Assembly (NCBI RefSeq): GCF_025642975.1
Contig: NZ_JANZKJ010000005.1
Location: 203,669-267,668 of the forward strand
Direction: 5' to 3'
DNA: 64,000 nucleotides
Source of the DNA: Pseudomonas sp. RIT-PI-S
GTDB taxonomy: Bacteria > Pseudomonadota > Gammaproteobacteria > Pseudomonadales > Pseudomonadaceae
Positions 38,784 to 47,363 of the stretch are shown here, in pieces; position 1 is the stretch's first letter, and the number at the start of each line of letters is the position of its first letter. The notes below the pieces were generated by a model that was not told the origin of the DNA, did not search any database, and saw only the letters and a program-made list of their open reading frames with translations. The position numbers and the translations under genes are program-made.

Positions 38784-38907
38784 GCAGAAAACCGATGCCT
38801 TGGGCCCAACGCACATACATCCGCTCCCGGCACTTAACCGGCCTCCCTGACATCCAAGCGCTGTTCAATGGCAGAATTCCCTGACCTTTGATGTCTAGGA
38901 GACCCTC

Positions 38908-40761
38908 ATGCTCCGTTCATTCGAACGTCGGCTAGACCCCTTCCCGCCGGACGAGGTACCGCCACCACCCTTGGGCCTGGCGCGGTTCCTGTGGGCCTGC
39001 ACGCGCGGTGCCCGTGGTTATATCCTCGCGCTGGCGCTGCTCAGCGCCGGTGTGTCGATCTACGAAGCCTGGCTGTTTTCCTTCCTCGGCCAGGTGGTGG
39101 ACCTGCTCCCCACCTGGCAGGCCGGCGGCCCGGCTGCCGCGCAGGAGCGCCGTGTGCTGTGGGGTATCGGCATCGTGCTGGTGGCCAGCGTGGGCTTGGT
39201 GGCGCTGCGCACCCTGATTCAACATCAGGTGTTGGCGATCAATTTGCCGTTGCGGCTGCGCTGGGACTTCCACCGGCTGATGCTGCGCCAGAGCCTGTCG
39301 TTCTTTTCCGATGAGTTCTCTGGCCGCGTGACCACCAAGGTGATGCAGACGGCACTCTCCGTGCGGGAGGTCCTGTTCACCCTGATCGAAATCATCCCCG
39401 GCATCGGCGTGTATTTCATCGCGATCATCGCGCTCGCCGGCGGCTTCGCTCTGAAACTGATGCTGCCCTTCATTGCCTGGCTCACGTTGTTCGGGCTGGC
39501 CATGCTGTATTTCGTGCCCCGCCTGGGCAAGGTTGGCCAGGAACAGGCCCACGCCCGCTCGTCGATGACGGGCCGTATCTCGGACGCCTACACCAACATC
39601 ACCACCGTCAAACTGTTCTCCCACTCCAAGCGCGAGGCCCAGTTCGCCCGCGCCGCAATGGAGGACTTCAAGCACACCGGCTTTCGCCAGATGCGCCTGG
39701 TCAGCCAGTTCGAAATCGTCAACCAGGCGCTGGTGGTGGGGCTGATCCTGGGCGCGGGCGGTTATGCCCTGTGGCTCTGGCACCAGGGCAGCGTCGGCAC
39801 CGGCGCGGTGGCGGCGATCACCGCCATGGCCCTGCGCATCAATGGCATGTCGCATTGGATCATGTGGGAAATGACCACGCTGTTCGAGAACATCGGCACC
39901 GTCCAGGACGGCATGCAGACCCTCACTCGCGGGCCCAAGGTGAAGGACGCGCCAGATGCGCGCTCGCTGGTGACAACAGGGGGCGCGGTCACGTTCAGCA
40001 ACGTGGGCTTCAACTACAACGGCGAACGACAAGTGCTCGATGGCCTGACCCTGGCCATCCGCCCAGGCGAGAAAATCGGCCTGGTGGGCCGTTCCGGCGC
40101 AGGCAAATCCACGCTGATCAACCTGCTGCTGCGCTTCTACGATGTAGACAGCGGCGAGATTCGCATCGACGGTCAGAACATCGCCCATGTCACCCAGGAC
40201 AGCCTGCGCAGCGCCATCGGCATGGTGACCCAAGACACCTCCCTGCTGCACCGCTCCATCCGCGACAACATCGCCTATGGCCGCCCGGATGCGACCGACG
40301 CGCAAATCCGCGCCGCGGCGGTCAACGCCCAGGCCGATGGGTTCATCAGCCAGTTGAGCGACAAGCAGGGCCACAGCGGTTACGACACGCTCGTGGGGGA
40401 GCGCGGCATCAAGCTCTCCGGCGGCCAACGCCAGCGCATCGCGATCGCCCGGGTGATGCTCAAGAACGCTCCGATCCTGCTACTGGACGAAGCCACAAGC
40501 GCCCTGGATTCGGAAGTGGAAGTGGCCATCCAGGAAAGCCTCGATGAAATGATGCAAGGCAAAACCGTGATCGCTATCGCCCACCGGCTGTCCACCATCG
40601 CCGCCATGGACCGGCTGATCGTGATGGACCACGGGCGTATCGTCGAGCAAGGGACTCATGCTGAGTTGCTTGAGCGCAACGGCACCTATGCGCGGCTTTG
40701 GCGGCACCAGAGCGGCGGGTTCCTGGGCGAGGACCAAGGGGTGGTCGAGGCGGTGGAATGA
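38908..40761 (+). CDS. ABC half-transporter (permease fused to ATPase)
   Basis: A 617-residue exporter-type half-transporter. Six membrane segments occupy residues about 25-330. The ATPase domain has Walker A (GRSGAGKST), the signature LSGGQRQRIAIARV, Walker B (ILLLDEATSAL) and the switch His (AHRLST). It probably works as a homodimer exporting a lipid or small molecule, like MsbA. No adaptor or TolC gene is adjacent, so it is unlikely to be the type I secretion ABC for the RTX protein that follows. GGAG precedes ATG. Confidence 0.9.
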   Translation: MLRSFERRLDPFPPDEVPPPPLGLARFLWACTRGARGYILALALLSAGVSIYEAWLFSFLGQVVDLLPTWQAGGPAAAQERRVLWGIGIVLVASVGLVALRTLIQHQVLAINLPLRLRWDFHRLMLRQSLSFFSDEFSGRVTTKVMQTALSVREVLFTLIEIIPGIGVYFIAIIALAGGFALKLMLPFIAWLTLFGLAMLYFVPRLGKVGQEQAHARSSMTGRISDAYTNITTVKLFSHSKREAQFARAAMEDFKHTGFRQMRLVSQFEIVNQALVVGLILGAGGYALWLWHQGSVGTGAVAAITAMALRINGMSHWIMWEMTTLFENIGTVQDGMQTLTRGPKVKDAPDARSLVTTGGAVTFSNVGFNYNGERQVLDGLTLAIRPGEKIGLVGRSGAGKSTLINLLLRFYDVDSGEIRIDGQNIAHVTQDSLRSAIGMVTQDTSLLHRSIRDNIAYGRPDATDAQIRAAAVNAQADGFISQLSDKQGHSGYDTLVGERGIKLSGGQRQRIAIARVMLKNAPILLLDEATSALDSEVEVAIQESLDEMMQGKTVIAIAHRLSTIAAMDRLIVMDHGRIVEQGTHAELLERNGTYARLWRHQSGGFLGEDQGVVEAVE

Positions 40762-40776
40762 GGGGGCTGGCTACCC

Positions 40777-40827
40777 CAAAGGCGCACGGATGAACGGGCA
40801 CCGTTCGGCTTATCCGTGACGCCTTTG
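40777..40827. terminator. Long nested hairpin after the ABC transporter gene
   Basis: Three nested paired segments: CAAAGGCG/CGCCTTTG, CACGGAT/ATCCGTG and GAACGG/CCGTTC, closed by a GCA loop. One unpaired A and a GGCTT bulge lie on the 3' side. It starts 16 bases after the stop. There is no U-tract beyond TTTG, so it may terminate, protect the mRNA end, or regulate the RTX gene. Confidence 0.6.
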
Positions 40828-40937
40828 AAGGTGATGCCCGCGCGAAGGCTACGAAACCCAGGAGCGTCATATTTCCAGCGCTACACTGAGCGCTCGGATC
40901 CAAAAATACCCTCCTGCAGCCCTCAACGGAATGAACC

Positions 40938-42974
40938 ATGAACGCCTTCAACCCTTTTGAAACTGCCAGCTATTCCACCCGCACCGCCCCTGGAAGCATC
41001 GTCATCGATGTCGCCGGCCTCGAGGACCTCAACCAGAGCATCACCGTGCAACCCGACGGCAAAATACTGGTCGGTGGGTTTAGTTTCTCAGGCACCAACC
41101 ACACGGACTACGACTATTCGGTGGTGCGCCTCAATGCCGATGGCAGCCTGGATCGCGACTTCGGCGTGGATGGCCGCAGCATCATCAGTGCCCAGATGCC
41201 TGTTTACGAAGGCTACAGCCTGGCCGTGCAGCCCGACGGTGCCATCGTTGTGCAACAGCCGGCCACGGCGGATGGCAGCCAAACCTTCAGCCTTACCCGG
41301 CTGAAGCCGGACGGCACTCCGGACACCGACTTCAACGCCAACGCGCAGGCCAGCATCCCCGAGGGCATCGGCTACCGCGACGGGCACCTCAGTGTGAACG
41401 CCAACGGCAGCCTTCTCTTCAGCCGAGCAGCCGGCGTCGCCGATGGCGGCGCAGTGCTGGTGCAGCTCAACGCCGACGGCACCCTGGATTCCGCCTTCGG
41501 CAACGGTGGGGTGGCGCGCCTGGCCGATGGCGTGTTCTTCACCCGCGAGGTGCATGCCACTCAACTTGGCAATGGCCAGTTTTTGCTGGCGGGGGACTTC
41601 GGCACCAGTGAGGATTATCACTACGGCGTGGTGCGGGTTAACGCAGACGGCTCGCTGGACCCCACGTTCGGTGAGGCAGGCCGAGTGGTGTTCGACGACA
41701 GCGTGCTGTCGGATAACCGCTGCGACCTCACCGTGCAGGCTGACGGCAAGATCGTGTTGGCCGGCGCCAATGACACCTATAAAGATTTCCAGGTGGTGCG
41801 CCTCAATGCCGACGGCAGTTACGACCACGGCTTCGGCCACGCCGGCGTAGCGTCTGTCGATGCCCAAGGCCTCTACGATTCGGCGCGTTCGGTGACCGTG
41901 GCGGCCGATGGCAAGATCCTTGTGGCCGGCCTGAGCGACGTGGGCGACGGCGAGCGGGTCGAGCACAGCGCCGATTACAGCGTGGTGCGCCTGAACCCGG
42001 ATGGCAGCCTGGACAGCAGCTTCACCGGCACGCGAGACCACCGGGTTGAAGGCTCGAGCAACGGCGACCTGCTCCAAGGCGCCGCCGTGGCCGAGTACAT
42101 CGACGGTGCCGGCGGCGACGATGTGCTTCAAGGTAATGGCGGCCAAGATAGCCTCTTCGGTGGGCAAGGCGCAGACGTGTTTCGCTTCGTCTCCATCGAC
42201 GACAGCTATCGCTCTAACACCCAGCGCGCCAGCGACACCGTCCTTGATTTCAACCCCGCTCAGGACCGCATCGACCTCATCGGCCTTGGCTTCAGCGGGA
42301 TCGGCGACGGCTACGACGGGACCCTGGCCGTGCGGTACAGCGCTGCGGATAACCAAACGTTTCTTACCAGCTACACGTTCGACGCCAACGGCCACGCATT
42401 CGAGCTGGCATTGAGCGGCAACGTTGCGGCGCAGCTCGATGACCACAGGGTGCTTTTCACGCCCGCAGTGCTAACAGGTACCGACGGCAAGGACACGCTC
42501 GACGGGACGGCGGTGCAGGACGTACTGCGGGGGCTCGGGGGCGACGACCGACTCAACGGTGGCGCCGGCAACGACGTACTGGCAGGCGGCAGCGGGCGCG
42601 ACCTGCTCACCGGTGGCGCAGGTGCGGACGTGTTCCTGTTCAACGCCACCAGCGACAGCTATCGCACGGCCAGCAGCAGCTTCGCCGACGTGATCAAGGA
42701 TTTCGAGGTGTTCCAGGACACGATAGACGTCTCGGCCCTGGGTTACACGGGCCTGGGCAATGGCACGCACGGCACGCTCGACGTCAAATGGAACGAGGCC
42801 CTGAACCGCACCTACATCAAGGATTTGCAACCGGATCAGGACGGCCACCGTTTCGAGGTTTCGCTGGTGGGCAACTACGAACAGGAGCTGGGCGAGTCGA
42901 ACTTCATCTTCGCCACCCAGCCTCCGGCTATCGAGCTTGTGCCGCTAGGGGCGGACCACACCTCAGGGGCCTAA
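40938..42974 (+). CDS. Delta-60 repeat / RTX calcium-binding protein (putative type I secretion substrate)
   Basis: A 678-residue acidic protein without a signal peptide. Residues about 25-360 carry about seven delta-60 repeats (VQPDGKILVGG, VRLNADGSLD, FGxxG), predicted to fold as a beta-propeller. Residues about 375-670 hold two modules of RTX nonapeptides (GGDDVLQGNGGQDSLFGG and GGAGNDVLAGGSGRDLLTGG) followed by the serralysin/AlgE-type module ending ADVFRF or ADVFLF with DTVLDF. Such modules bind Ca2+ outside the cell after type I secretion. The C-terminus is hydrophobic-acidic, as expected for a T1SS signal. No catalytic domain is recognised. No T1SS genes are adjacent. Confidence 0.85.
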   Translation: MNAFNPFETASYSTRTAPGSIVIDVAGLEDLNQSITVQPDGKILVGGFSFSGTNHTDYDYSVVRLNADGSLDRDFGVDGRSIISAQMPVYEGYSLAVQPDGAIVVQQPATADGSQTFSLTRLKPDGTPDTDFNANAQASIPEGIGYRDGHLSVNANGSLLFSRAAGVADGGAVLVQLNADGTLDSAFGNGGVARLADGVFFTREVHATQLGNGQFLLAGDFGTSEDYHYGVVRVNADGSLDPTFGEAGRVVFDDSVLSDNRCDLTVQADGKIVLAGANDTYKDFQVVRLNADGSYDHGFGHAGVASVDAQGLYDSARSVTVAADGKILVAGLSDVGDGERVEHSADYSVVRLNPDGSLDSSFTGTRDHRVEGSSNGDLLQGAAVAEYIDGAGGDDVLQGNGGQDSLFGGQGADVFRFVSIDDSYRSNTQRASDTVLDFNPAQDRIDLIGLGFSGIGDGYDGTLAVRYSAADNQTFLTSYTFDANGHAFELALSGNVAAQLDDHRVLFTPAVLTGTDGKDTLDGTAVQDVLRGLGGDDRLNGGAGNDVLAGGSGRDLLTGGAGADVFLFNATSDSYRTASSSFADVIKDFEVFQDTIDVSALGYTGLGNGTHGTLDVKWNEALNRTYIKDLQPDQDGHRFEVSLVGNYEQELGESNFIFATQPPAIELVPLGADHTSGA

Positions 42975-42997
42975 GCCCTACCCCTGCGCAGGGCTTA
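42972..42997. terminator. Terminator after the RTX protein gene
   Basis: Perfect 8-base stem TAAGCCCT / AGGGCTTA with a 10-base loop. The TAA of the stem is the stop codon of the RTX gene. Confidence 0.65.
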
Positions 42998-43009
42998 TGT
43001 GAAGAGGCG

Positions 43010-43044
43010 CAGACGTGGACCGCCCGAAAGAGCGGCCACGTCTG
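43010..43044. terminator. Second hairpin between convergent genes
   Basis: Stem CAGACGTGG / CCACGTCTG, extended by CCGC/GCGG around the loop CCGAAAGA with one bulged A. It lies between the RTX gene and the convergent oxidoreductase remnant. A two-way terminator is likely. Confidence 0.6.
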
Positions 43045-43055
43045 GCGTTGGCCCA

Positions 43056-43451
43056 CTACTCCGCCGCCATGCGCCGGCGATACTGTCGGGCCCGCAAGGC
43101 ATTCCCCACCTGCTGCACCATCAGTGCCCACCACGGCGCTACGCGAGGGTTGGGCGTCTTGTCTTCGCTCAACCTGCGCAGCTGAAACTTGACCACGGCC
43201 ATATTGCCCAGCGAGGCGAGGGCCTTGTTCTTCCAGATGATCGGCGGAAGTTGAGGGGCGGTGTCCTTGCCGTTACGCCAGTCACGTGGCAAGCACGGGT
43301 CGATCGCCAACGCGGTGCCAATCCCTACCATGTCCACGCCGCTGCTGACGACCTGCTCGGCGATCGGCCGCCGACGGATACCGCCGGTGACCATCACCGG
43401 CATCTTCGCGACCGCCCGAATGTCCCGCGCGAACTCCAAGAAGTACGCTTC
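43056..43451 (-). pseudogene. 3' remnant of an NADH:flavin oxidoreductase / old yellow enzyme gene
   Basis: About 131 codons encode the C-terminal end of an OYE-family TIM barrel. The frame opens with EAYFLEFARDIRAV, then MPVMVTGGIRRRPIAEQVVSSGVDMVGIGTAL, the usual FMN-phosphate-binding strands. It ends RRRMAAE at 43056. OYE proteins are normally 350 residues or more, so the N-terminal two thirds is missing. The remnant is in frame with, and starts directly after, the TAG stop of the XRE gene (43452-43454). No start codon with a ribosome binding site is apparent. A deletion joining the two genes is the simplest explanation. Confidence 0.8.
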
Positions 43452-44186
43452 CTACACCCGCTTGAGCTTCCTGAACCCTTGCGGCTCCCAAACGCGCATC
43501 GCCAGCAATAGCGCCGTTCCTCGCTTCTCGGACAGCGGCGCGCTCAATGATTCGTTGTGCAGCACGGCCAGCCTGCTGCGCAACCGGTGCATTTCGGCTT
43601 GCAACTGGGCGTATGCGGCCTGCGTCAGCATACCGTGGGTAAAGTCGAGGGTCTCGTCGGCCGCGGCGAACTGGCTGGCCATGAAGTCGGGTAAGCCGTG
43701 ACGCAGGAAGAATTGCCGGATGGGGCCACCCGGCAGCCAGTCGAAGTCTCGTGCCACCAGAAGCCGGATGCGGTTCCCCGGTTTCAGGTCTGCCAGGCCC
43801 ATCCTCTCCAGCACCAGCAAATGCTTGATGCACTCGGCCTTCGTCAGCTGGTAGGCCGCCACCATGTTGTCCATCGGCCAATGGTTGAGCGCACAGACCG
43901 CCACGAGCAATAACTTCTCGTTCGACACCAGCTGTGCCTCCTGCTCCCGCGTGAGCATCCGCAAGCGCGGCGCTGACGCCTCCGCCTCCTGCAGCAATTC
44001 AGCCATCGTCAGGCCCAGCAGGTCACAAAACTGGGCCAGGCGCTCGACCGTCAGGCGCCCGCTGGCCAACAGGCGCTTCACGCTCGGTTCAGACAACCCG
44101 AGTTCCTTAGCGGCGTCGCGGTAGGTCAAGCCGGCAGCCTTGAGGCGCTGCTTGAGGGTGGTGATCAACTGGGGGATCTGGGTCAT
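43452..44186 (-). CDS. XRE-type HTH regulator
   Basis: A 244-residue protein. The N-terminal HTH is clear (residues about 8-65: LKQRLKAAGLTYRDAAKELG, LSEPSVKRLLASGRLTVERLAQFC). The rest is helical with no recognised ligand domain; it contains VARDFDWLPGGPIRQFF and a helix-rich end. The family is a common but uncharacterised Pseudomonas regulator type. The stop is followed directly by the in-frame oxidoreductase remnant, so the last residues could have been altered by the same deletion. It is divergent from the biosynthetic operon beginning at 44492. Confidence 0.82.
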   Translation of the reverse strand: MTQIPQLITTLKQRLKAAGLTYRDAAKELGLSEPSVKRLLASGRLTVERLAQFCDLLGLTMAELLQEAEASAPRLRMLTREQEAQLVSNEKLLLVAVCALNHWPMDNMVAAYQLTKAECIKHLLVLERMGLADLKPGNRIRLLVARDFDWLPGGPIRQFFLRHGLPDFMASQFAAADETLDFTHGMLTQAAYAQLQAEMHRLRSRLAVLHNESLSAPLSEKRGTALLLAMRVWEPQGFRKLKRV

Positions 44187-44491
44187 AAGGTGTTGGAATC
44201 CGATACTTATCAGCTCACTTTAACGAAAACACGAGCAATAGGTTGTGGATTATGCGCCCCCGCCGCACCCTGACCGTGCTCGTTCGTCGAGGTCAGCCTA
44301 GGCGCGACCTTCAGCCACCGCGGCCCCGACCATGAAGCGGTAACGCCTGGACCTGAACGGGCACGGTTATCGAGGTGTTTACATCTTGATATAACATTGG
44401 CCCAAGGCTTGGCTGGATTTTCCTCCAAAGCGATCACTGCCGCTTAAGAGGGCCGCATTCGCCATGGCCACTTTCGTCAAACGGATCTTGA
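44187..44491. other. 305-base divergent promoter region before the KAS III operon
   Basis: No gene seen. It separates the XRE regulator from the seven-gene operon. An AT-rich patch at about 44376-44396 contains TATAAC (44390-44395), a fair -10; upstream TTATCG (44367-44372) is a weak -35 at 17 bases. A short palindrome CCAAGGCTTGG lies just downstream (44402-44412). No strong Shine-Dalgarno precedes ATG 44492. Confidence 0.4.
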
Positions 44492-45505
44492 ATGCACAAC
44501 TCCCCGTCTTTCTTCAGGCCCGTGTCCATTCTGGGCACGGGGCACGCCCTGCCCCAGCGGATGCTCACAAGCGCTGAACTCGACGCCACCCTGCACCTTG
44601 CAGCCGGTACGGTGGAGCGCATCAGCGGCGTGCGTCATCGCCCGCTGGCAGGCCCCGATGACACCGCCGCAAGCCTTGGCGCGGCGGCGGCGAGAAACGC
44701 ACTGGATGCGGCGGGCGTGACGCTGCGGCAGATCGACCTGGTCGTGTGTGCCAGTGGCACCCAAGACCAAGGCATGCCCTGCAATGCCGCCCTGCTGCAC
44801 CGTGAACTCGGCCTGGGCGGCTCGGGGGTACCCGCCATGGACATCAATGCCAGCTGCCTGAGCTTTATCGCGGCACTCGACACCCTGTCGTGGCCGCTGG
44901 CCGCAGGGCGTTACCAGCGCGTGTTGCTGGTGTGCTCGGACATCGCGTCCTGTGGGCTCGACTGGCAGCAGGTGGGTGTGAGCGGGATATTCGGCGATGG
45001 CGCCGCGGCAGTGGTGCTCGCGCCCGGTGAACGCCGGGGCGCGGGGATCATTGCCTCTAGCCTGAAAACCTATTCCGAGGGCGCTGGGTACTGTGAGATT
45101 CGCGCCGGGGGATCGCGCTACCACCCAAGCCGGATCAGCGAGCCGTTCGCCCCGCTGACCCGCTTCGCCATGCACGGCAAGCCGGTTTTCCGCTTGACCG
45201 CGCAATACCTTCCCGGCCTGGTGGACAGCGTGCTCGCCCAGGCCGGCATGACCTTGGCCGAGGTGGACTGGATCGTGCCGCATCAGGCCAGCCGGCAAAG
45301 CCTGGACCACGCATTCAAGCGGCTGGGCTTCGACGTGAACAAGGTCGTCGATATTTTCGCGGGCCACGGCAACCAGATCGCCGCGTCGCTGCCCACGGCG
45401 CTGGACATCGCCATCCGAGATCAACGCATCCGCCGCGGCCACCGTGTGCTGCTGGTAGGCACGGGCGCCGGGCTGTCGCTGGGCGGCATGATTCTGGAGT
45501 ACTGA
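44492..45505 (+). CDS. 3-oxoacyl-ACP synthase III (FabH/CerJ-like)
   Basis: A 337-residue thiolase-fold ketosynthase. The catalytic Cys is residue 122 (INASCLSF), the His is in IVPHQASRQSL, and the Asn is in GHGNQIAASLPTAL, so the Cys-His-Asn triad is complete. The C-terminal GTGAGLSLGGMIL is typical. KAS III enzymes condense or transfer acyl groups from CoA or ACP. It is the first gene of a seven-gene operon with no fatty-acid synthesis genes nearby, so a role in a specialised product is more likely than housekeeping synthesis. Its stop abuts the next start. Confidence 0.9.
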   Translation: MHNSPSFFRPVSILGTGHALPQRMLTSAELDATLHLAAGTVERISGVRHRPLAGPDDTAASLGAAAARNALDAAGVTLRQIDLVVCASGTQDQGMPCNAALLHRELGLGGSGVPAMDINASCLSFIAALDTLSWPLAAGRYQRVLLVCSDIASCGLDWQQVGVSGIFGDGAAAVVLAPGERRGAGIIASSLKTYSEGAGYCEIRAGGSRYHPSRISEPFAPLTRFAMHGKPVFRLTAQYLPGLVDSVLAQAGMTLAEVDWIVPHQASRQSLDHAFKRLGFDVNKVVDIFAGHGNQIAASLPTALDIAIRDQRIRRGHRVLLVGTGAGLSLGGMILEY

Positions 45506-46512
45506 TGAACATCATGGTTACCGGAGGTACCGGGTTCATCGGCCGGCATATCGTGTGGCGGCTGGCGGCAAAGGGCTGCAACGTGCTGTTCAGCGGGCGG
45601 GACGCCCGCGCCGCCGCGCAGGTGATGCACCACAGCCCGGCGCCGGTGCTTTGGGTGCCGCTGGCACACGGCACACCCGCAGCGGCGCACGCGCTGGCTG
45701 ACGCCACCCGCGGCTGTGAGGCGATCGTGCACTGTGCCGCGCTGTCCTCGCCCTGGGGCCAAGCCCAGGCCTTCACCCAGGCGAACGTGACCTCTACCGA
45801 GGAAGTGCTGGGGGCTTGCCGAACCAACGCGGTGCGGCGGCTCGTGCACTTGTCTACGCCCAGCCTGTACTTCGACTTCTGCGACCGCATCGGCATCGGC
45901 GAAAACGAGCCGCTGCCGCCCCCAGTCAACACTTACGCCCGCACCAAAGCCCTGGCCGAAGCGCGCATCCGCGACGCCTGCCTGGAGCAAGCGGTTATCC
46001 TGCGGCCCCGTGCGGTGTTCGGCCCGTGGGACCAGACCCTCATGCCGCGCCTGTTGCGGGTGATGCAAAAAGGGCCCATTCCACTGATGCGCGGCGGCCG
46101 CGCGCTGCTGGACCTGACCTGCATCGGCAACCTGGTCCACGCGGTAGAGCTGAGCCTGACCCAGGCGCTGCCACGAAGCCTGTGCACCTACAACGTCAGC
46201 AACGGCACACCGGTGACGGTCGAACAACTGTTGCGCCAGGTGGCCGAGGAGTTCCGCCTGCCCTTGCACACCCGGAAATTGCCCTGGCGGCTGGTGGATA
46301 CCCTCGCCCGGGGGCTGGAGCTCATTGCCCGAGCGCGTGGCGATCATGAGCCGCGGCTCACCCGCTACAGCGCGGGCGTGCTCGCCTTCAGCCAGACCCT
46401 GGACCTGCGCGCCATCACCCACGAGCTGGGCTACCGCCCCGTCATCAGCCAGGACGAGGGCATCCGCCAGTACGCCCAGTGGTGGCTGGCCCGCGAAGGA
46501 GCGCCAACATGA
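45505..46512 (+). CDS. NAD-dependent epimerase/dehydratase (extended SDR, OleD/3beta-HSD-like)
   Basis: A 335-residue extended SDR. The nucleotide motif VTGGTGFIGRHIV is at residues 5-17, and the catalytic YxxxK pair is in NTYARTKALAEA. A Ser is in LVHLSTPSLY. The overall pattern (RAVFGPWDQTLMPRLL, LTCIGNLVHAVELSL) resembles 3beta-hydroxysteroid dehydrogenase and OleD, which reduces a beta-keto acyl product of an OleA/KAS III-like enzyme. That pairing with the upstream KAS III is suggestive. Its ATG overlaps the upstream stop by one base, and its stop overlaps the next ATG. Confidence 0.85.
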   Translation: MNIMVTGGTGFIGRHIVWRLAAKGCNVLFSGRDARAAAQVMHHSPAPVLWVPLAHGTPAAAHALADATRGCEAIVHCAALSSPWGQAQAFTQANVTSTEEVLGACRTNAVRRLVHLSTPSLYFDFCDRIGIGENEPLPPPVNTYARTKALAEARIRDACLEQAVILRPRAVFGPWDQTLMPRLLRVMQKGPIPLMRGGRALLDLTCIGNLVHAVELSLTQALPRSLCTYNVSNGTPVTVEQLLRQVAEEFRLPLHTRKLPWRLVDTLARGLELIARARGDHEPRLTRYSAGVLAFSQTLDLRAITHELGYRPVISQDEGIRQYAQWWLAREGAPT

Positions 46513-47363
46513 GCCGTACGGTGACCCTGCAAGTGCTGCGCGCCGGCTGGTGTCGGCACCTGGAATGCATGGCAGACCGCGGCGGCCGCTGGGCGAGCAC
46601 GCCGTTCCCTGCCCTGTGTGGCCTGATTCGCCACCCGGACGCCGGCTGGATACTCTACGACACCGGGTATTCCGAGCATCTGTTCCACGCGACCCAAGCC
46701 TTCCCTGAGCGCCTGTACCGCACGGCGGTACCAGTGCAGTTGCCTGCGCAGGAGCCGATGCACCGGCAGATCAAGGCATTGGGCATCTCCCCGGGCGACA
46801 TCCGCACCGTCATCATTTCGCACTTCCATGGCGACCATATCGCCGGCCTCAAGGATTTTCCCGAGGCTGACTTCATTGCACTGGGCGCCGACCATCAGCA
46901 CATCGAGCGCCTGCGTGGCCACCGCTGGCGCGCCACCCTGGGCGGCCACCTGCCGGCCTTGCTGCCGGCTGACTTCAGCGCGCGCTTGCGCGTGGCAGAC
47001 CCTTGCAAGCACATACCCCTGCCTGCCTGGATGGCGCCTTTCGAATACGGCCTGGACCTGTTGGGCGATGGCAGCCTGCTGGGCGTACCGCTACCCGGGC
47101 ACAGCGAGGGCCAGCTTGGCCTGTTCATCCCCGATGCCCAGGGCCGCCCGGCCTTTCTGGTGGCCGATGCCTGTTGGTCGGCGCCAGCCTGCCGGGCTGG
47201 CCGGCTGCCGGCCTCGCTGGCAATGTGGTTTTCCACGCACCATGCCGGGCAGTATCGGCAAACCTACCAGCACGTGGGCGCGGTGCTGCGTCGCGAACCC
47301 GCCGTGGCCGTCCTGCCTTCGCATTGCACCCACGCCTGGGAGGCCTTCGTCGATGAGCAGTGA
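46509..47363 (+). CDS. MBL-fold metallo-hydrolase
   Basis: A 284-residue metallo-beta-lactamase-fold enzyme. The metal motif HFHGDH (in IISHFHGDHIAGLKDF) is followed by GHSEGQLGLF and an Asp in VADACW, giving the usual two-zinc set. It resembles AHL-lactonase-type hydrolases. Possible roles in the operon include opening a lactone or hydrolysing a thioester. ATG 46509 overlaps the previous stop (ATGA); ten extra in-frame codons upstream are rejected. The 3' end overlaps the adenylating-enzyme gene by 11 bases. Confidence 0.88.
   Translation: MSRTVTLQVLRAGWCRHLECMADRGGRWASTPFPALCGLIRHPDAGWILYDTGYSEHLFHATQAFPERLYRTAVPVQLPAQEPMHRQIKALGISPGDIRTVIISHFHGDHIAGLKDFPEADFIALGADHQHIERLRGHRWRATLGGHLPALLPADFSARLRVADPCKHIPLPAWMAPFEYGLDLLGDGSLLGVPLPGHSEGQLGLFIPDAQGRPAFLVADACWSAPACRAGRLPASLAMWFSTHHAGQYRQTYQHVGAVLRREPAVAVLPSHCTHAWEAFVDEQ

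Noticed and set aside
38932..40428. 498-codon open frame antisense to the ABC transporter
   Set aside because: Composition is that of an antisense shadow (His, Gln, Asp, Val rich) and the ABC motifs on the plus strand are complete.
38908..42974. ABC transporter plus RTX protein as a type I secretion pair
   Set aside because: The ABC protein is an MsbA-like half-transporter without a peptidase-like N-terminal domain, and no membrane fusion or TolC gene is adjacent.
46828..47352. N-terminal extension of the adenylating enzyme into the MBL gene
   Set aside because: The extension is an out-of-frame reading of the MBL gene. ATG 47353 gives a normal family length.
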